Shown here: piece by piece, positions 33,177 to 47,300 of the stretch
Layout: the number at the start of each line of letters is the position of its first letter
Numbering within the stretch: position 1 is the first letter of the stretch
Assembly: GCF_965363235.1 (NCBI RefSeq)
Contig: NC_134850.1
Location: forward strand, 30,530,102 to 30,594,101
Length of the DNA stretch: 64,000 bases
From: Mytilus galloprovincialis
Lineage: Eukaryota > Mollusca > Bivalvia > Mytilida > Mytilidae
Direction: 5' to 3'
Made by a program: the position numbers and the translations under genes
Notes under the pieces: model-generated
Databases searched by the model: none
The model's input: only the letters and a program-made list of their open reading frames with translations
What the model was told of the DNA's origin: nothing

Positions 33177-33345
33177 GGCGGATCCAGGTGGTCTGGGGGC
33201 CCGCCCCCTTTCTTGGGAAATATTTGGTTAATTATATAGGGAATCACTGGCACTGAAGCATGAATGGAGTGCCCCCTTTTTTTAGGTCAGTCAGCCCCCC
33301 CCCCCCCCCCCCCTGATGAAAAGTTCTGGATACGCCACTGACTTC
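33177..33345. mobile_element. GGCGGATCC repeat, copy 2
   Basis: Starts gggcggatccaggtgg and ends ctggatacgccactg; the interior matches copy 1 and carries a poly-C run at 33296-33314. Confidence 0.65.
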
Positions 33346-33810
33346 CCTAGCCTGATGAAAAAAATTAACAATAGTTTTCAAGAAAATATTGAAGCAAACC
33401 ATCCCCCCTCCCCAAAAAAAGATGACGATTCGATAGACGTGACATATCTACTTAATTTTTATTTTATTTCATTTTTGGGTCTTAGCTAATAATATTGGGT
33501 TTTTTTTATTATGTGATATTACTTGATCGTTTTTATAGTGATTTTTTTATTATCTTGTTTAAAAATTAACTAATTATTGTGTGATTATATTGGCAAAACA
33601 TTTGTGATTATGTGATTACTTTGACACCCTCATGAGGGGCATCCTTTTTCAATACCTTGTCGTCTGCAAGAAAAGTTGGACATAGGCATGCTTATTCCAT
33701 GGCGCCAGCGTTAACTATTCATACATGATTCAAACCTTGTAGACAGTTAACTTAATCACATAGTCACATAATCACAAATATTTGCTTATATATATATATA
33801 TATATATATA

Positions 33811-34149
33811 TATACAACTCGTCTAAACATCAACCCAACAATGTTAGATCTGTAAATTTGCTTTCGCAAATTTTTGGTTCTTCCCTCGCCGGGATTCGAA
33901 CCCATGCTACTGTGATATCGTGACACCAAATCGCCTGCACTGCAGCCGTCCCGCTAGACCACACGACCACCTGGGCTCTCAATAAAAGAGCTTTCGCTGG
34001 CCATGTGTTACCTTTCCACGTCAGTTTTAATCTAGCGGCGTACTACAGTACATGATATATAAGGCATGAAGATGTTATTGTTACAGATCAGCTAAATTAT
34101 CTATAGTAAAGGATCCTACAAATTAATGTAAGATACAGTCACAGAAAAT
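33811..34149 (-). mobile_element. SINE-like unit A1 with tRNA-like head
   Basis: On the minus strand TGGTCTAGCGG (A-box, 33951-33961) and GGTTCGAATCC (B-box, 33892-33902) have pol III spacing and a tRNA-like arrangement. No good acceptor stem, so tRNA-derived SINE rather than a tRNA gene. Repeated base for base at 34252-34590. Confidence 0.75.
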
Positions 34150-34164
34150 AATTATATTCATATG

Positions 34165-34248
34165 TACGTCTGAGTCAGTGACAACCCTACAACAGATGTA
34201 TCCATCGGATCGCCATCAATGATGGTGATACATGGCTGTGTACATAAT
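34165..34248 (+). repeat. Unit B of composite (84 bp)
   Basis: Starts tacgtctgagtcagtgac and ends ggctgtgtacataat. Its exact reverse complement is 34591-34674. Confidence 0.9.
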
Positions 34249-34251
34249 GTA

Positions 34252-34590
34252 TATACAACTCGTCTAAACATCAACCCAACAATGTTAGATCTGTAAATTT
34301 GCTTTCGCAAATTTTTGGTTCTTCCCTCGCCGGGATTCGAACCCATGCTACTGTGATATCGTGACACCAAATCGCCTGCACTGCAGCCGTCCCGCTAGAC
34401 CACACGACCACCTGGGCTCTCAATAAAAGAGCTTTCGCTGGCCATGTGTTACCTTTCCACGTCAGTTTTAATCTAGCGGCGTACTACAGTACATGATATA
34501 TAAGGCATGAAGATGTTATTGTTACAGATCAGCTAAATTATCTATAGTAAAGGATCCTACAAATTAATGTAAGATACAGTCACAGAAAAT
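34252..34590 (-). mobile_element. SINE-like unit A2, duplicate of A1
   Basis: Same 339 bp as 33811-34149 at an offset of 441, including A-box (34392-34402) and B-box (34333-34343) in minus orientation. Identity implies a recent duplication. Confidence 0.8.
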
Positions 34591-34674
34591 ATTATGTACA
34601 CAGCCATGTATCACCATCATTGATGGCGATCCGATGGATACATCTGTTGTAGGGTTGTCACTGACTCAGACGTA
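34591..34674 (-). repeat. Unit B', inverted copy of B
   Basis: Begins attatgtacacagccatg and ends gactcagacgta, the reverse complement of 34165-34248. A TA microsatellite follows (34676-34690), matching the one before A1 (33787-33810). Confidence 0.9.
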
Positions 34675-35084
34675 CTTATATATATATATACATGTGATCA
34701 CATCATTTTTTAAAAACAAGCCTGATAATCAAATTATGAGAATCAGAACAGTCCTATATTTTCAAAAAAATCAAATCCAATAATCATGAAAGATTATTGG
34801 TCTAGTAATCAAAGAATCACTATAAAAACGACCAAGTAATCACATAATCAAAAACCCAATGAGGAGGCTCTATTGTCCTGATTAATCTCATTTTTAAACG
34901 GTTCAGTTTAGTAGTTTCAAAGAAACAGTAGGTAGTCTGAACATTTTTTTTAAAGTAATAGGAAAAAAGGGTGTCCTTAAAATTAACATGTCCATCATAA
35001 AAGGTATAGTCTGCCAGACTGACCTTGCCCTTGACCTAATTTCATTGATCAGTTATTTATTGGGTTTAAAATTGCGTAGTATCA

Positions 35085-35147
35085 GAGACATATAATACAT
35101 AATGTATTATATGTCTCACTTATAATACATAATGTATTATATGTCTC
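35085..35147. repeat. Tandem perfect palindromes upstream of gene 2
   Basis: gagacatataatacat and its mirror around one base (35085-35117) are followed by a second, slightly shorter copy (35121-35147) with the same tataatacat/atgtattata core. About 190-250 bp upstream of the gene 2 ATG. Confidence 0.85.
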
Positions 35148-35212
35148 TGGTAGTATTTACACGTGCATTTGTTTTGATTATCCCGCTACCGAGCGAGCCT
35201 CCGTTCAACTAT

Positions 35213-35217
35213 CCAAT
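35213..35217 (+). promoter_or_regulatory. CCAAT box candidate for gene 2
   Basis: atCCAATca lies about 120 bp upstream of the ATG in a locally less AT-rich stretch (cccgctaccgagcgagcctccg). Position fits a pol II promoter; a five-base match is weak evidence. Confidence 0.35.
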
Positions 35218-35338
35218 CAATTGCTTTGTTTTTGTCATGTGACAACGCCTTCCAAAAATACATTGGGATAACCTCGTGCTGAATCGGCAGATTATAGGTC
35301 CTACTTAGTTACTGATTTTGCAGAAAGTAGATCAAAAT

Positions 35339-35395
35339 ATGGCTGAAGAAAAGACCAAACTTACAAGAGATGGTACAATGCAAGTGACTGCAAAG
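35339..35395 (+). CDS. Gene 2 exon 1
   Basis: ATG in good context, 19 codons ending DGTMQVTAK, donor GTTGGT, phase 0. Confidence 0.85.
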
Positions 35396-38300
35396 GTTGG
35401 TTGAAATTCGTTGTTGATTAAAAAATATATCCTTGTCCAAATCGAATGGGGAAAACATAAAAAAAAATGTCGGTCACCGGCATTATTGTAATTTGTTATG
35501 TCAACAAAATCAATGCAAACTCGAGAAAATTTTCTTGTCAGTAAATTTCATGTTCAAAGAAGATTGGCAAACTAATTGTTCGAGTCAAGCTCTTGTTTGG
35601 ATTCGTCGGGATATTTTATCTTTGTCCACTATTTGGTAAAAAAAAGGGAGGGTGGATTTCTCATGTTTCGACTCCCCTAAAATGCGCTTTAGATATTCGT
35701 AGAAAGTATTTTATGTCATGCAAAGATGCATTACAAAATTTATGATTGAACACTTAATCTGTGTTAATTTTTTTTTAAAAACAAATGGTATTTTCTTCTT
35801 TTGATCTATCAACATGTTCAAACAAGCTCAATCCAGTTCTACCATAGTGTTCCTAAAAAACGTAAAAACCCAACACAAGTAATCACAATCCCATGCTATT
35901 ACAATGCATATTAAATTTGGATGTCAGCTTCCCTAAATTGATGTAAACATTGCATATTTCACATACCCCAAAAACCAGGTTCTGCACATCATTCTGCAGA
36001 TTGAGCTTATTAATATTATATAGGTCATGTAGCTAAATTGTGCTATTTATACAAATTATCTCCCTTTGCACTTCAATTGACATGTTCACCCATTATTTGG
36101 AAAAGCATTTGAAATTATCAGAATTTAAAAGTATTTCTGAGTATAGATATGCAATTTAGTTGTACTTTTATGTGATTGAATAGTTTCCCTTTACTCATAG
36201 TAGCCACTTTGCACCGAAATCTTTGCCAACTTCTAGTCAGAAGACCATTTTTTTGTGTGTTTAAGCAAAGTTTTGCAAATACTAAGTCTGAAACAAATTT
36301 TATTACTTGTCTGGGGCATCAGACTAGTGGTTGATGGTGCAGAATGCTTTGTAAATCTTATGGAGGCCATAACGAGTTGGTTACAAAATTGTAAGTCATA
36401 GATCATCTGTTCTACAGTAACAGCCAATATGTTCCTATATCCGGAGTTGGAACCTCACTTCCTCCACCAATAAACTGTTGACCACACGAAATAGCCTCAA
36501 AGTGGCACTTAAAAGTGGCATTAAAACCACCAACAATCAATCAACAATTCTGTCCGCTTCCTTAAATCAGACCTGCTGAATTAGACTTGTCACCTGGTTT
36601 GTGCTTTTCTGCATTTTATTATGCATGTAGCATTTTATTTTATTTTCAGGAAGGGATAGGTTATTTAGAATCCTCAGGAAAGGAGACTTTATTAGTAATG
36701 TCTGGTTTGAAAGACCCAGAGCCAGAACCCCCAGCAAAGAAAACAAAATTGGCTAAAGGAACAACTATGGTAGGAACAGCAAAGGTAAGTGATCAATAAA
36801 TGAAAAGTAATTAGATATAAGAAGGTGTGGTATGAGTGCCAATTAGACAACGTTCCATCCAAGTCACAATTTGTAAAAGTTTACCATTATAGGTCAAAGT
36901 ACGGTCTTCAACACTGAGCCTTGTCGCACCCCAAACAGCAAGCTATTAAGGGCCTTGAAAAGAATTGAAAATGTTTTAAACGACTTTGTCTTTAATTTTT
37001 CAGATACAAGTCATCTGAATTTTTGGCAGAAAGTGATTCTCTTGACACCTTCACTAAAATTAATTTGGCTCGTTTAATTTCCATCAAATTTTGACAAAAT
37101 ATTTACTTTCACCAGTTCACATAAGTATAAAAATTTTAAAAACTTGAACCACATACTTTATCATAAAAATTTTATTGGATATATAGCAGTTTGACAAACA
37201 CTTATTTTGATCATTGAGAAGCTTGATATTTCCTTAACAATATAACGTGATTAAAACATTAAAGGGAAAATTCACGATTTTTTACTTATGGTTTAAATAT
37301 GTTCATTATGACATAATATATATATTCACAAAGTTTTATCGCTATATGTGCAGTAATAAAGGAGAAATTCAATAATTAATGAAAAAATATCAACTACTTC
37401 CTGTAGGTCGTGACGTTTTCTCCTGATTTTTGCATGCCGGGATTTAAAATACAATCATTAAAAGTCTTGGTTTTTAATCATATTTTAACGTAATCGTAAG
37501 CGCGCCGATGACTTATGCTTTATCTAATAACCATCCGATAATAAGAAGATAAAACGCACAGACGTTCAATTGTACTCATTCGTGAGATAAATTATCTATG
37601 TTAAACGTATATATTCGAATTATTTTTGTAGACAACACAAAAAGTTATAAATTTATTTTTAATAAATGCATTTTCGGACTGATAAGGTGAACAAATTAAA
37701 GTACAATAATCTGTAAAGACAATATGTTGGTGTACTATTATTGACCTTTTACTATCTCTGCTATGGCTAGGTTTATACGACATGTGTGTATTCACGGTTC
37801 TGTGGCAATACTCGTAGATGGCTTGTTGAAAGGTAAATTGTTATTTGCACTTCGGTATTTAACCACGCCTCTAGGGCACACCTTGCCAGGTGTGACTGTC
37901 TATTCGGATCAGTGGTAGCATTTAATACACACATTAAAAATACATATTCAAGTTGGTGACAAATAAAAATTGGTCGCCGTGGAATTATTTAATTATATTT
38001 GGTGCTATTATTTATTTGAATTCAAATAAGTTAATTTACTAAGAAATACACAATTTTCGGTTAAAGACGGGAAACTTAATTCATATGTCAGAATGAAATG
38101 ATATACAAGTCTTGTCCTTGATTTATGTCTCATAAAAAAGGGGGACTTAGAAATTAGAAATAGCTTTACTAAATCATTTTTATTTGTCTTTATTAGGCGA
38201 AAAAATGTACGAGAACACTTACATTTAGACTTTTGAAAGCCATGTATTAATTAATATATGAAACTATCTGAAGATAACTCTACCGAAGCGGAATATAATA

Positions 38301-41300
38301 TGTGCGAATAAAGAAAAAAATATTTTTGTAATGGAATCGAAAAATTACGAATAGATATTCTTTTCAAGTGTGATAAACGTCAACCAAATTTATTCATAAT
38401 GGGGAACGTCCTTATTAAAATCTGAGACAACTATGATAATCGTCGTCTCCCAACGTATATATATACTTAAATAACTATTTGATCAACGATGTTTAAAATT
38501 AAAAGACAACGAATTTAATGTTATCTTTCCCTATTTTTGAATGTTATTATAAGTCTGTTCAACTTGCAAGAATACCCCGAAAGCGGACAAATATCCGACA
38601 AGCAGTTTATTCTTTAAATTGCTGTCATTGAATATCAAGAAAGAAAATAAATCCCGAAATTGATACTCAATAGTTTTCCTAGTTATTTATAAACAAGCGT
38701 ATGAGTTCAGTAATGACTAGTATATTATATCACTTTCGGACACGCAAGACAAAAATGTATATTATACATGCACCTGATAGTTCAAAATGGAAAGTTATAA
38801 GTAACGGTCGTGTACACTGATCAATACCTACAGAAGTGAAACGATGCATGAACTTGCAAGCCCGCCGGACAGGAAATCGATTGAATACCTGGACGTGTCA
38901 CCTTACACCCCTTCCAATACCTTTGGGAGTAATACCTTTAGCCATGCTGGTGATCAGATAAGGGAAGATCCGAATTTATTTAAATAAAGTTTATTACTTG
39001 AAAGAATTATGAACGAATTAGATTTTCGAAAACAATTTCCACGGAACACTTATTTATCATTTTATGATTTGAACTTTGACTTTTTAACTAATTACAATAT
39101 TATCAGTTTAAAAATAACAGACTATATGGTTATTTAAAAATATAAGACCATTTTCCGTATCAAGTTAGTCAGTCAGATAAAACAACCGTACGATTGACAA
39201 GATATCGACACGCAATTACGACTACATCGTTTACTGTAGTTTTGTTCCTTTGTGGTTTATTGACATATCGGGATTTTTCATCGGAGAAGGTGACAAGATG
39301 GCGGAGAGTAGAGAACTGATACTCAAAATTTAAAATCGATGGTGATCTCTTATTTAGCGGAATAAAACTTTAATATCTATAAATTTGAGCATTTTTATAC
39401 AGAATGGACATAATATCAATTTTTGATTTTTTTGCGAAGTTTCCCTTTAAGCTGATTTTACAGAGTTATCTCCCTACAGTGTTATGTACTATCTAATGAA
39501 TTTTATTTTGTTCATTTACAGGAGGCTGATAGGTTACTTGGTGACAATCGACCGGATGCTGATGCCATGACGAGAGGTCAACAAAAACAGATTGATGCAA
39601 TCAGTAAAGAGGCCCCATCCACCCCAAAGAAAGCTAAACTGGCCAAGGCAGGCACAATGGCCGTCACTGCTAAGGTAATAGGAAAAATATAAAACGGGTT
39701 GAGATATAAATGTACCTCACTATTGATCGAAAGAAAAAAGATTCCTATCGTAAAGGCACTAGTTCTACAAACCTTACATTAAGAGGCTCCAGCTGTCTAC
39801 TCACTGTTCCCATTTAATGCATTGTTGAGGTAATAAAAGAAAAAAAATGTAACATGAATTGAAAGGACCACTAATTTAAACAAAAATAACATCCCCTGAA
39901 TATCAAGGAGAGCATCTCAAATAAATCCAATAGGTATGTACGAAAATTAAGGTCAATCTCGCCAACAAAAATTACTGCAAGATCATCCAACATAATATCA
40001 TCGTTATCATCGAATTTTACTTTCGACTTTAGAGGAAATTAAGGTACTTTAAAGAGAAATAGAAAATATAGTAATATTGTACAACAAAAAACAGAGAAAA
40101 ATCCAAAAATAGGGAAATGTTTGACATATTTTGTTTCTTGATTCATTTGCGAATACTTACAGGAAGGAGCAGAATTATTAGGAAAAGAGAAACTTGGAGA
40201 CACAAGACAGGAAACAAAAAGGAAGGCCCCTGCAGCCAAACCAGCAATGAAAAAAACAACCACCATGGAAAAGACAATAGCTGAAGGTATGCAAAATAAT
40301 ATCTATAATACTAAAATTACGAGATCCAATTTATCAGCCGTCATCGGGTAAAAACGACAAATCAAAGAATTCAACTCTATATAGAACTAATATAGGACAA
40401 TGTTGTAGATTAAAAATTACACCACTTCAAACCCTTTTGTTTTCCACATAATTAATACTGCCAATAATTAACAAGTTCCGGGTCGAATCCGATACCGATA
40501 CCAATAGTATATTCACCTGTTAGCTATTACCTTATCTGTACGTTCCGCATTTGACAGGCGCACCACCAAACGGTGTATTTAGGATTTTGCTATATACACG
40601 GGTCATAATGAAAGGGCTGACACTACTAAATTCTATCATTGTCCAATTGTTCCCTATTGTAGTTTTATTTAGCAATCAGCAAGACTTATATAGGACAATG
40701 CTGTTGATTAAAAAATACTCCATTCCTGGATAGCCAGGACCTTTTGTTTTCCAAATAATTAATATTACCAATAATTGATAAGTTCCAGGTCGACGGGTTC
40801 AAACAGAAAGATTTGAAAGCAAGAAAAAAAACTGTGTATCTTATAATCGACATGACTTTATCAGATGACAATACCAATTACTAAAATAAGGCTTAGGCAT
40901 AGTTATATACTTTAAGTCAGTCACGGACCCGCAATATCACGGGTGTGTACTTGTATATATTTATGTTTATACTGTGTATTCATTTATTTTGTGAATACTG
41001 GATTCAGGAAACTGTTTTCGTAGATATTTGATTTTGTTGTTTTACCCAAGTCTACATGCATATAAGCCTATAGAAAATTTGTACTTCATTGAAATCATTG
41101 ATATCTACGGAATCAACGAAATTGGTATCTATCATAGTGAATAAATACACAGTATTCATTTATGATAGGTTTGTTTTTGCAAATTTCACTTTTTAAATAA
41201 AAAGTCAAATGTTCACATTTGCAATGACTTGGATTAATGAATTTAAGGAGGCTCGAGGGTAAAAAATTTCATAAAAAAATTAAACATTGTTTTTTTCATT

Positions 41301-44300
41301 ACAAATTTAAATTTATTACTTTATTAGTTGCTACTTTATCATATGGTACAAAAACAATATTCAAATTGATTCATTTTGGCCCAGATGACTTAAAATGTAT
41401 ATATCATTGAAAGAGCTACAAATTATCTCCCTTTCGTGCAAAAATGCCATTTTTTGTGGAGCCTGCAACTTTTGTTGCAGAAAGCTCGACATAGGGATAG
41501 TGATCCGGCGGCTACGGCGGCGGCGTTAGCTAACTTCTTAAAAGGTTTATATTTTAGAAGGTGAAAGACCTGGATGCTTCATACTTTGTATATAGATGCC
41601 TCATGTTACGAAGTTTCCGTCAGTCACATGTCCAATGTCCTTGACCTCATTTTCATGGTTCAGTGACCACTTGAAAAAAAAGTTCAGAATTTTTGTAATG
41701 TTGAATTCTCTCTTATTATAAGTAATAGGATAACTATATTTGGTATGTGCGTACCTTGCAAGGTCCTCATGCCCGTCAGACAGTTTTCACTTGACCTCGA
41801 CCTCATTTCATGGATCAGTGAACAAGGTTAAGTTTTGGTGGTCAAGTCCATATCGCAGATACTATAAGCAATAGGGCTAGTATATTTGGTGTATGGAAGG
41901 ACTGGAAGGTGTACATGTCCAACTGGCAGGTGTCATCTGACCTTGACCTCATTTTCATGGTTCAGTGGTTATAGTTAAGTTTTTGTGTTTTGGTCTGTTT
42001 TTCTCATACTTTATGCAATAGGTCTACTATATTTGTTGTATGGAATGATTGTAAGGTGTGCATGTCTAGTGGGCAGATGTCATGTGACCTTGACCTCATT
42101 TTCATGGTTCAGTGGTCAAAGTTAAGTTTTTAAGTTTTGGTCTTTTTATCTAATACTGTATGCCATAGGTCAACTATATTTGGTGTATGGAAATATTTTA
42201 TGATCTTTATGTCAGTCGAGCAGGTTTTATTTGACGGTGACCTCATTTTCACGGTTCATTGCACAGTGTTAAGTTTTTGTGTTTTGGTCTATTTTTCTTA
42301 AATTATAAGTAATAGGTCAACTATATTTGTTGTATGGAAGCTTTGTTAGCTGTACATGTCTGTCTGGCATGGTTCATCTGACCTTGACCTCATTTTCATG
42401 GTTCATTGGTCTTTGTTTAGCTATCTTGGTTAATGTTAAGTTTATGTGACAGTTGTAATAAAGCTTTATACTTAGGACTTTCAACATAATATCAATGATT
42501 AGTAAAGAAGGCGAGACATTTCAGTGTGTGCACTCTTGTTTGGCATTAAAATTGAAATATCTTTTTTAACTCATCAGTGACCTATATTTTTTATTATTAT
42601 TTTCAAATAAGCTGTACTTAACCTTGTAGCTAAACTATTGTAAAATTTGAGCAATTCTGTAATTTAGGTCTTTTTTTTATTTCGATATTACCTCTATTTC
42701 TCCTTTTAGTTCAACAGGAAAAAAGTACCTTTACAAAAATGTATGCTTCTTTGAAGGCAGATTGTGAGAGTAAATGAACGGTGACCCCATTTTTATACGA
42801 CCACAAAAATTGAAAATTTTTTGATTGTATATTGGTATCACGTTGGCGTCTTCGTCGTCGTCCTCCAAATACTTTTAGTTTTCGCACTCTAACTTTAGTA
42901 AAAGTGAATGGAAATCTATGAAATTTTAACACAAGGTTTATGACCACAAAAGGAAGGTTGGGATTGATTTTGGGAGTTTTTGTCCCAACATTTTAGGAAT
43001 TAGGGGCCAAAAACGGCCCAAATAAGCATTTTCTTGGTTTTCGCACTATAACTTTAGTTTAAGTAAATAGAAATCTATGAAATTTTGACACAAGGTTTAT
43101 GACCACAAAAAGAAGGTTGGGATTGATTTTGGGAGTTGAGGTCCTAACAGTTTAGGAATTAGGTGCCAAAAAGGGGCCCAAATAAGCATTATTCTTGGTT
43201 TTCACACCATAACTTAGTATAAGTAAATAGAAATCTATGAAATTTAAACACAAGGTTTATGACCATAAAAGGAAGGTTGTTTGATTTCATCAAAAATTGA
43301 ATAATTGGGGTATTTTGATATGTCGAATCTAACTGTGTATGTAGATTCTAAATTTTTGGTCCCGTTTTCAAATTGGTCCACATTAAGGTCCAAAGGGTCC
43401 AAAATTAAACTTAGTTTGATTTTAACAAAAATTGAATCCTGGGGGTTCTTTGATATGCTGAATCTAAAAATGTACTTAGATTTTTTATTATTGGCCCAGT
43501 TTTCAAGTTGGTCCAAATTGGGGTCCAAAATTAAACTTTATTTGATTTCATCAAAAATTGAATAATTGGGGTTCTTTGATATGCCAAATCTAACTGTGTA
43601 TGTAGATTCTTAATTTTTGGTCCCGTTTTCAAATGGGTCTACATTAAAGTCCAAAGGGTCCAAAATTAAACTAAGTTTGATTTTAACAAAAATTAAATTC
43701 TTGGGCTTATTTGATATGCTTTATCTAAATATGTACTTTGATTTTTGATTATGGGCCCAGTTTTCAAGTTGGTCCAAATCAGGATTTCATATCAAGTATT
43801 GTGCAATAGCAAGAAATTTTCAATTGCACAGTATTGCACAATAGCAAGAAATATCTAATTGCACAATATTGTGCAATAGCAATTAATTTTCAATTGGAGT
43901 TATCTTTCTTTGTATAGAATAGTAGTTGATAATATATGTTGGAAATTTGCCAGACATGACTATGATGTCATTTTCTATTTTTCTTTGCCAATAACTTTAT
44001 GTAAATAACTTCATTGGAAATTTGCCAATATAAAAGGTTGCTGATGAAGCTTTTTTTCCTTATCTTATCTAAAATGTTTTTAGATAATGTATGTTGGACA
44101 TTTGCCAGACATGACTATGATGTCATTTTCTATTTTTATTTGCCAATAACTTTATGTAAATAACTTCTTTGGAAATTTGCCAATATAAAATGTTTATATG
44201 CTGAATCTATAAATGTACTTAGATTTTTTATTTTTGGCCCAGTTTTCAAGTTGGTCCAAATCGGGGTCGAAAATAAAACTTTGTTTGATTTCATCAAAAA

Positions 44301-47300
44301 TTGAATACTTGGGGTTCTTTGATATGCCAAATCTAACTGTGTATGTAGATTCTTAATTTTTGGTCCCGTTTTCAAATGGGTCTACATTAAAGTCCAAAGG
44401 GTCCAAAATTAAACTAAGTTTGATTTTAACAAAAATTGAATTCTTGGGCTTCTTTGATATGCTGAATCTAAACATATACTTAGATTTTTGATTATGGGCC
44501 CAGTTTTCAAGTTGGTTCAAATCAGGATCCAAAATTATTATGTTAAGTATTGTGCAATAGCAAGAAATCTTCAATTACACAGTATTGTGCAATAGCAAAT
44601 ATTTTCAATTGCACAGTATTGCACAATAGCAAGAAATATCTAATTGCACAATAATGTGCAATAGCAAGAAATTTTCAATTGGAGTAATCTTTCTTTGTCC
44701 AGAATAGTAGTTGAATCAACTTAAATCATTGTTTTATACAATATACAATGTATATTCACTTTTACTACCAACTGATAAATTAAAACAATCTTTACCATTC
44801 AGTGACAGTGTTCTCCCCAGGATTTTGGGATAGCACCAGGGTAACGCGTGTCGAAATGATTTGTACAATATGTTGTGTCGCGTTGCATCGCTTATTTTTT
44901 CTTCTTGTTAGTTTTTGTGCCATTACCTTTTTGTCTTTTGTTTTGTTTACTGTGTGTGTTATGTAGACTTTGGGTAAAAAAAAATACTGGTAAAAAAAAA
45001 GTAAATCAAACAGTTTGTATACTTTAATATCTTTTAAGAATAAATAACAGAAAGCACTTTTAGTCTTTAAACTAGTCACTTTTTATACTTTGATCAAGCC
45101 AGTTTTGTCCTGATACTTGTATAGTTACACTACACATTCCTCATTTTTGTTAGATTACACCATAACAATTAACTTTAAACAAGATTAAATTTTAATGTAG
45201 AACCTTTAGTAAATTAAATACTATTTTCCATAGCTTTAGACATGATTCTTTTAGACCAATAAAATTGTTATTAAAATCATTATTGTGTTATTTCATGATA
45301 GACATGAAAAGTATACTTATATTATCTATGTGGACACTCTGAAAGGATGTCATGTCTAGCTGAATTCCAATCATTATAAATTTATTTTGTAAAAGTTAAT
45401 CATTACCCTTCTTTAGTACTACTCAACTATATATCAGTATACAACAAGAATGTGCCCCACTCGCACTATCTTTTTCTATGTTCAGTGGACCGTGAAATTG
45501 GGGTAAAATCTCTAATTTGGCATTAAAATTAGAAAGATCATATCATAGGGAACATGTGTACCAAGTTTGAAGTCGATTGGACTTCAACTTCATCAAAAAC
45601 TACCTCGACCAAAAACTTTAACCTGAAGCGGGACAGACGGACGGACGGACGGACTTAATCAATTAAAACATAAGAATCATGTACATCGATTAAATCCAAT
45701 CATCAAGGTTAACCTCAAAAGGTAAATCGATCACGTGGTGTAAACAATCTTCGTTGTCAGAACTGGATTGAACTGGTTTGAACTGGTCAATTTTCATCTG
45801 AAATTTTATACCCCTCGGGAAGGTTTACCGTTATGATTTTTTTTACCCGAAATTTTAGCACCACGGTGAAAAATTATACATCGCGGCAAGAACGATACCA
45901 CCACGGTAGAAAATTATACATCGCGGGCCCGTGGTCCTTTAAAGGCCTAGGGAGAACACTGAGTGATAACAAGCACTTTTTTTACATTTTAATATTTTAT
46001 GATGTATTTAAATGAGTAGTTATTGTTGCAAACTCCATTAGAAATTTGAATTGAGATCAGTTTTGGAATAAGGGAAAGGGGGATGTGAAAAAAAAAATTG
46101 GGTGGGGGTCAATTTTTCTCCTTTCTGATTTCATTAATAAAAAGAAAATTTCTTCAAACATGTTTTTGAGAGGATTAATATTCAACAGAATAGTGAATTG
46201 CTCAAAGGCAAAACAAAAATTTTAATTTCATTAGACCAAATTCATTCTGTGTCAGAAACCTATGCTGTGTCAACTATTTAATCACAATCCAAATTTAAAG
46301 CTGAATCCAGCTTGAATGTTGTGTCCATACTTGCCCCAACCGTTCAGGGTTCAAACTCTGCAGTCGTTTAAAGCGGCACCCTGCGGAGCATCTGGTTAAG
46401 AATTATTGATTCTTGTCTTGAAATCTGAAAATGGTTGATGTACACTTTCTGAGGGAGGGTGGGGGGTCTGAAAAAGTGTATGTTTTTTACACTTTGGAAA
46501 ATGGTTTACAATTATGGATGACCCCTAAATGTCTAAATTTTCATCTCATCATTTACAATTTACAAAAACAAAATGATGCTTAATAAGAGGATGTTCCAAC
46601 AGCTTTGACTACTTTGTTACTTGTTTTTTGCTTGAATGTATATTTTTTTTTTAGCAATTTAAGGGGAGATTACTCAGAAACATTTTTTACAAATGAATGT
46701 TTGGTAACTTTACATATTTTGTTTGTATAAAAAAAAGTTTTTCTGTAAGTCTAACATAAGAATTATTATATCATGTTTATCTTAAATTTCAAGAGCAAAC
46801 TTTCATTTTATTTACTCAAAAGTAGTTTTCCGTTCATAATATATACTAAATTGACAATTTTACACACCCTGCAGTTAAGGAAAAGCTCATGAATCCATAC
46901 TATTTTCTATTTTTGTTAAGGGCTATGCCAGAAAAAAATGTAGGGGGGGGGAGTTTGGGGGTTGGAAGGCAGTTTTTGTCAGCACCCGCCACCCAGACAG
47001 TTGTCATTTAGAATTATAGTGTGAAAAGTTGCTCTGATACCCATCACCCATGTATTATTAATACAATGTGCCTTCCAACACCCCCCCTCCAAGGCCCCAT
47101 ACATTTTTGTTTTTGGAATAGCCCTAATAACATTGTTGAAAAAAGAATACTATGAACAGTCACTACATGTATAGAATGAAGAAAATTCGAATTTGATTGT
47201 AATATATTACCTTAACTAATTTTTCATAAATTATGTTACTGAAATAGTTTCAATGGGACTTAACTCTTGCTCTCTCTCCAACAAATTTATAAAAACATGA

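Larger units (their letters stand above)
28704..35084. other. Intergenic region between divergent genes 1 and 2
   Basis: No gene seen. It contains poly-A at 29189, the 'tgtgtcgctcacct' repeat end (29659-29695), a hairpin (30050), an ACAG microsatellite (31399), poly-G (31597), retroelement-like tail (32130-32700), two GGCGGATCC repeats (32885, 33177), and the A-B-A-B' composite (33811-34674). The promoters of both genes should lie at its ends. Confidence 0.6.

Noticed and set aside
33881..33972. Functional tRNA gene
   Set aside because: A and B boxes are present, but the acceptor stem does not pair and the unit is duplicated as part of a 339-bp repeat; SINE head is the better call.
43244..44574. 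Group of 70-95-residue frames on both strands
   Set aside because: They repeat each other (DPLDLNVDQFENGTKN and similar) and follow the noncoding repeat period; no start or splice signals.
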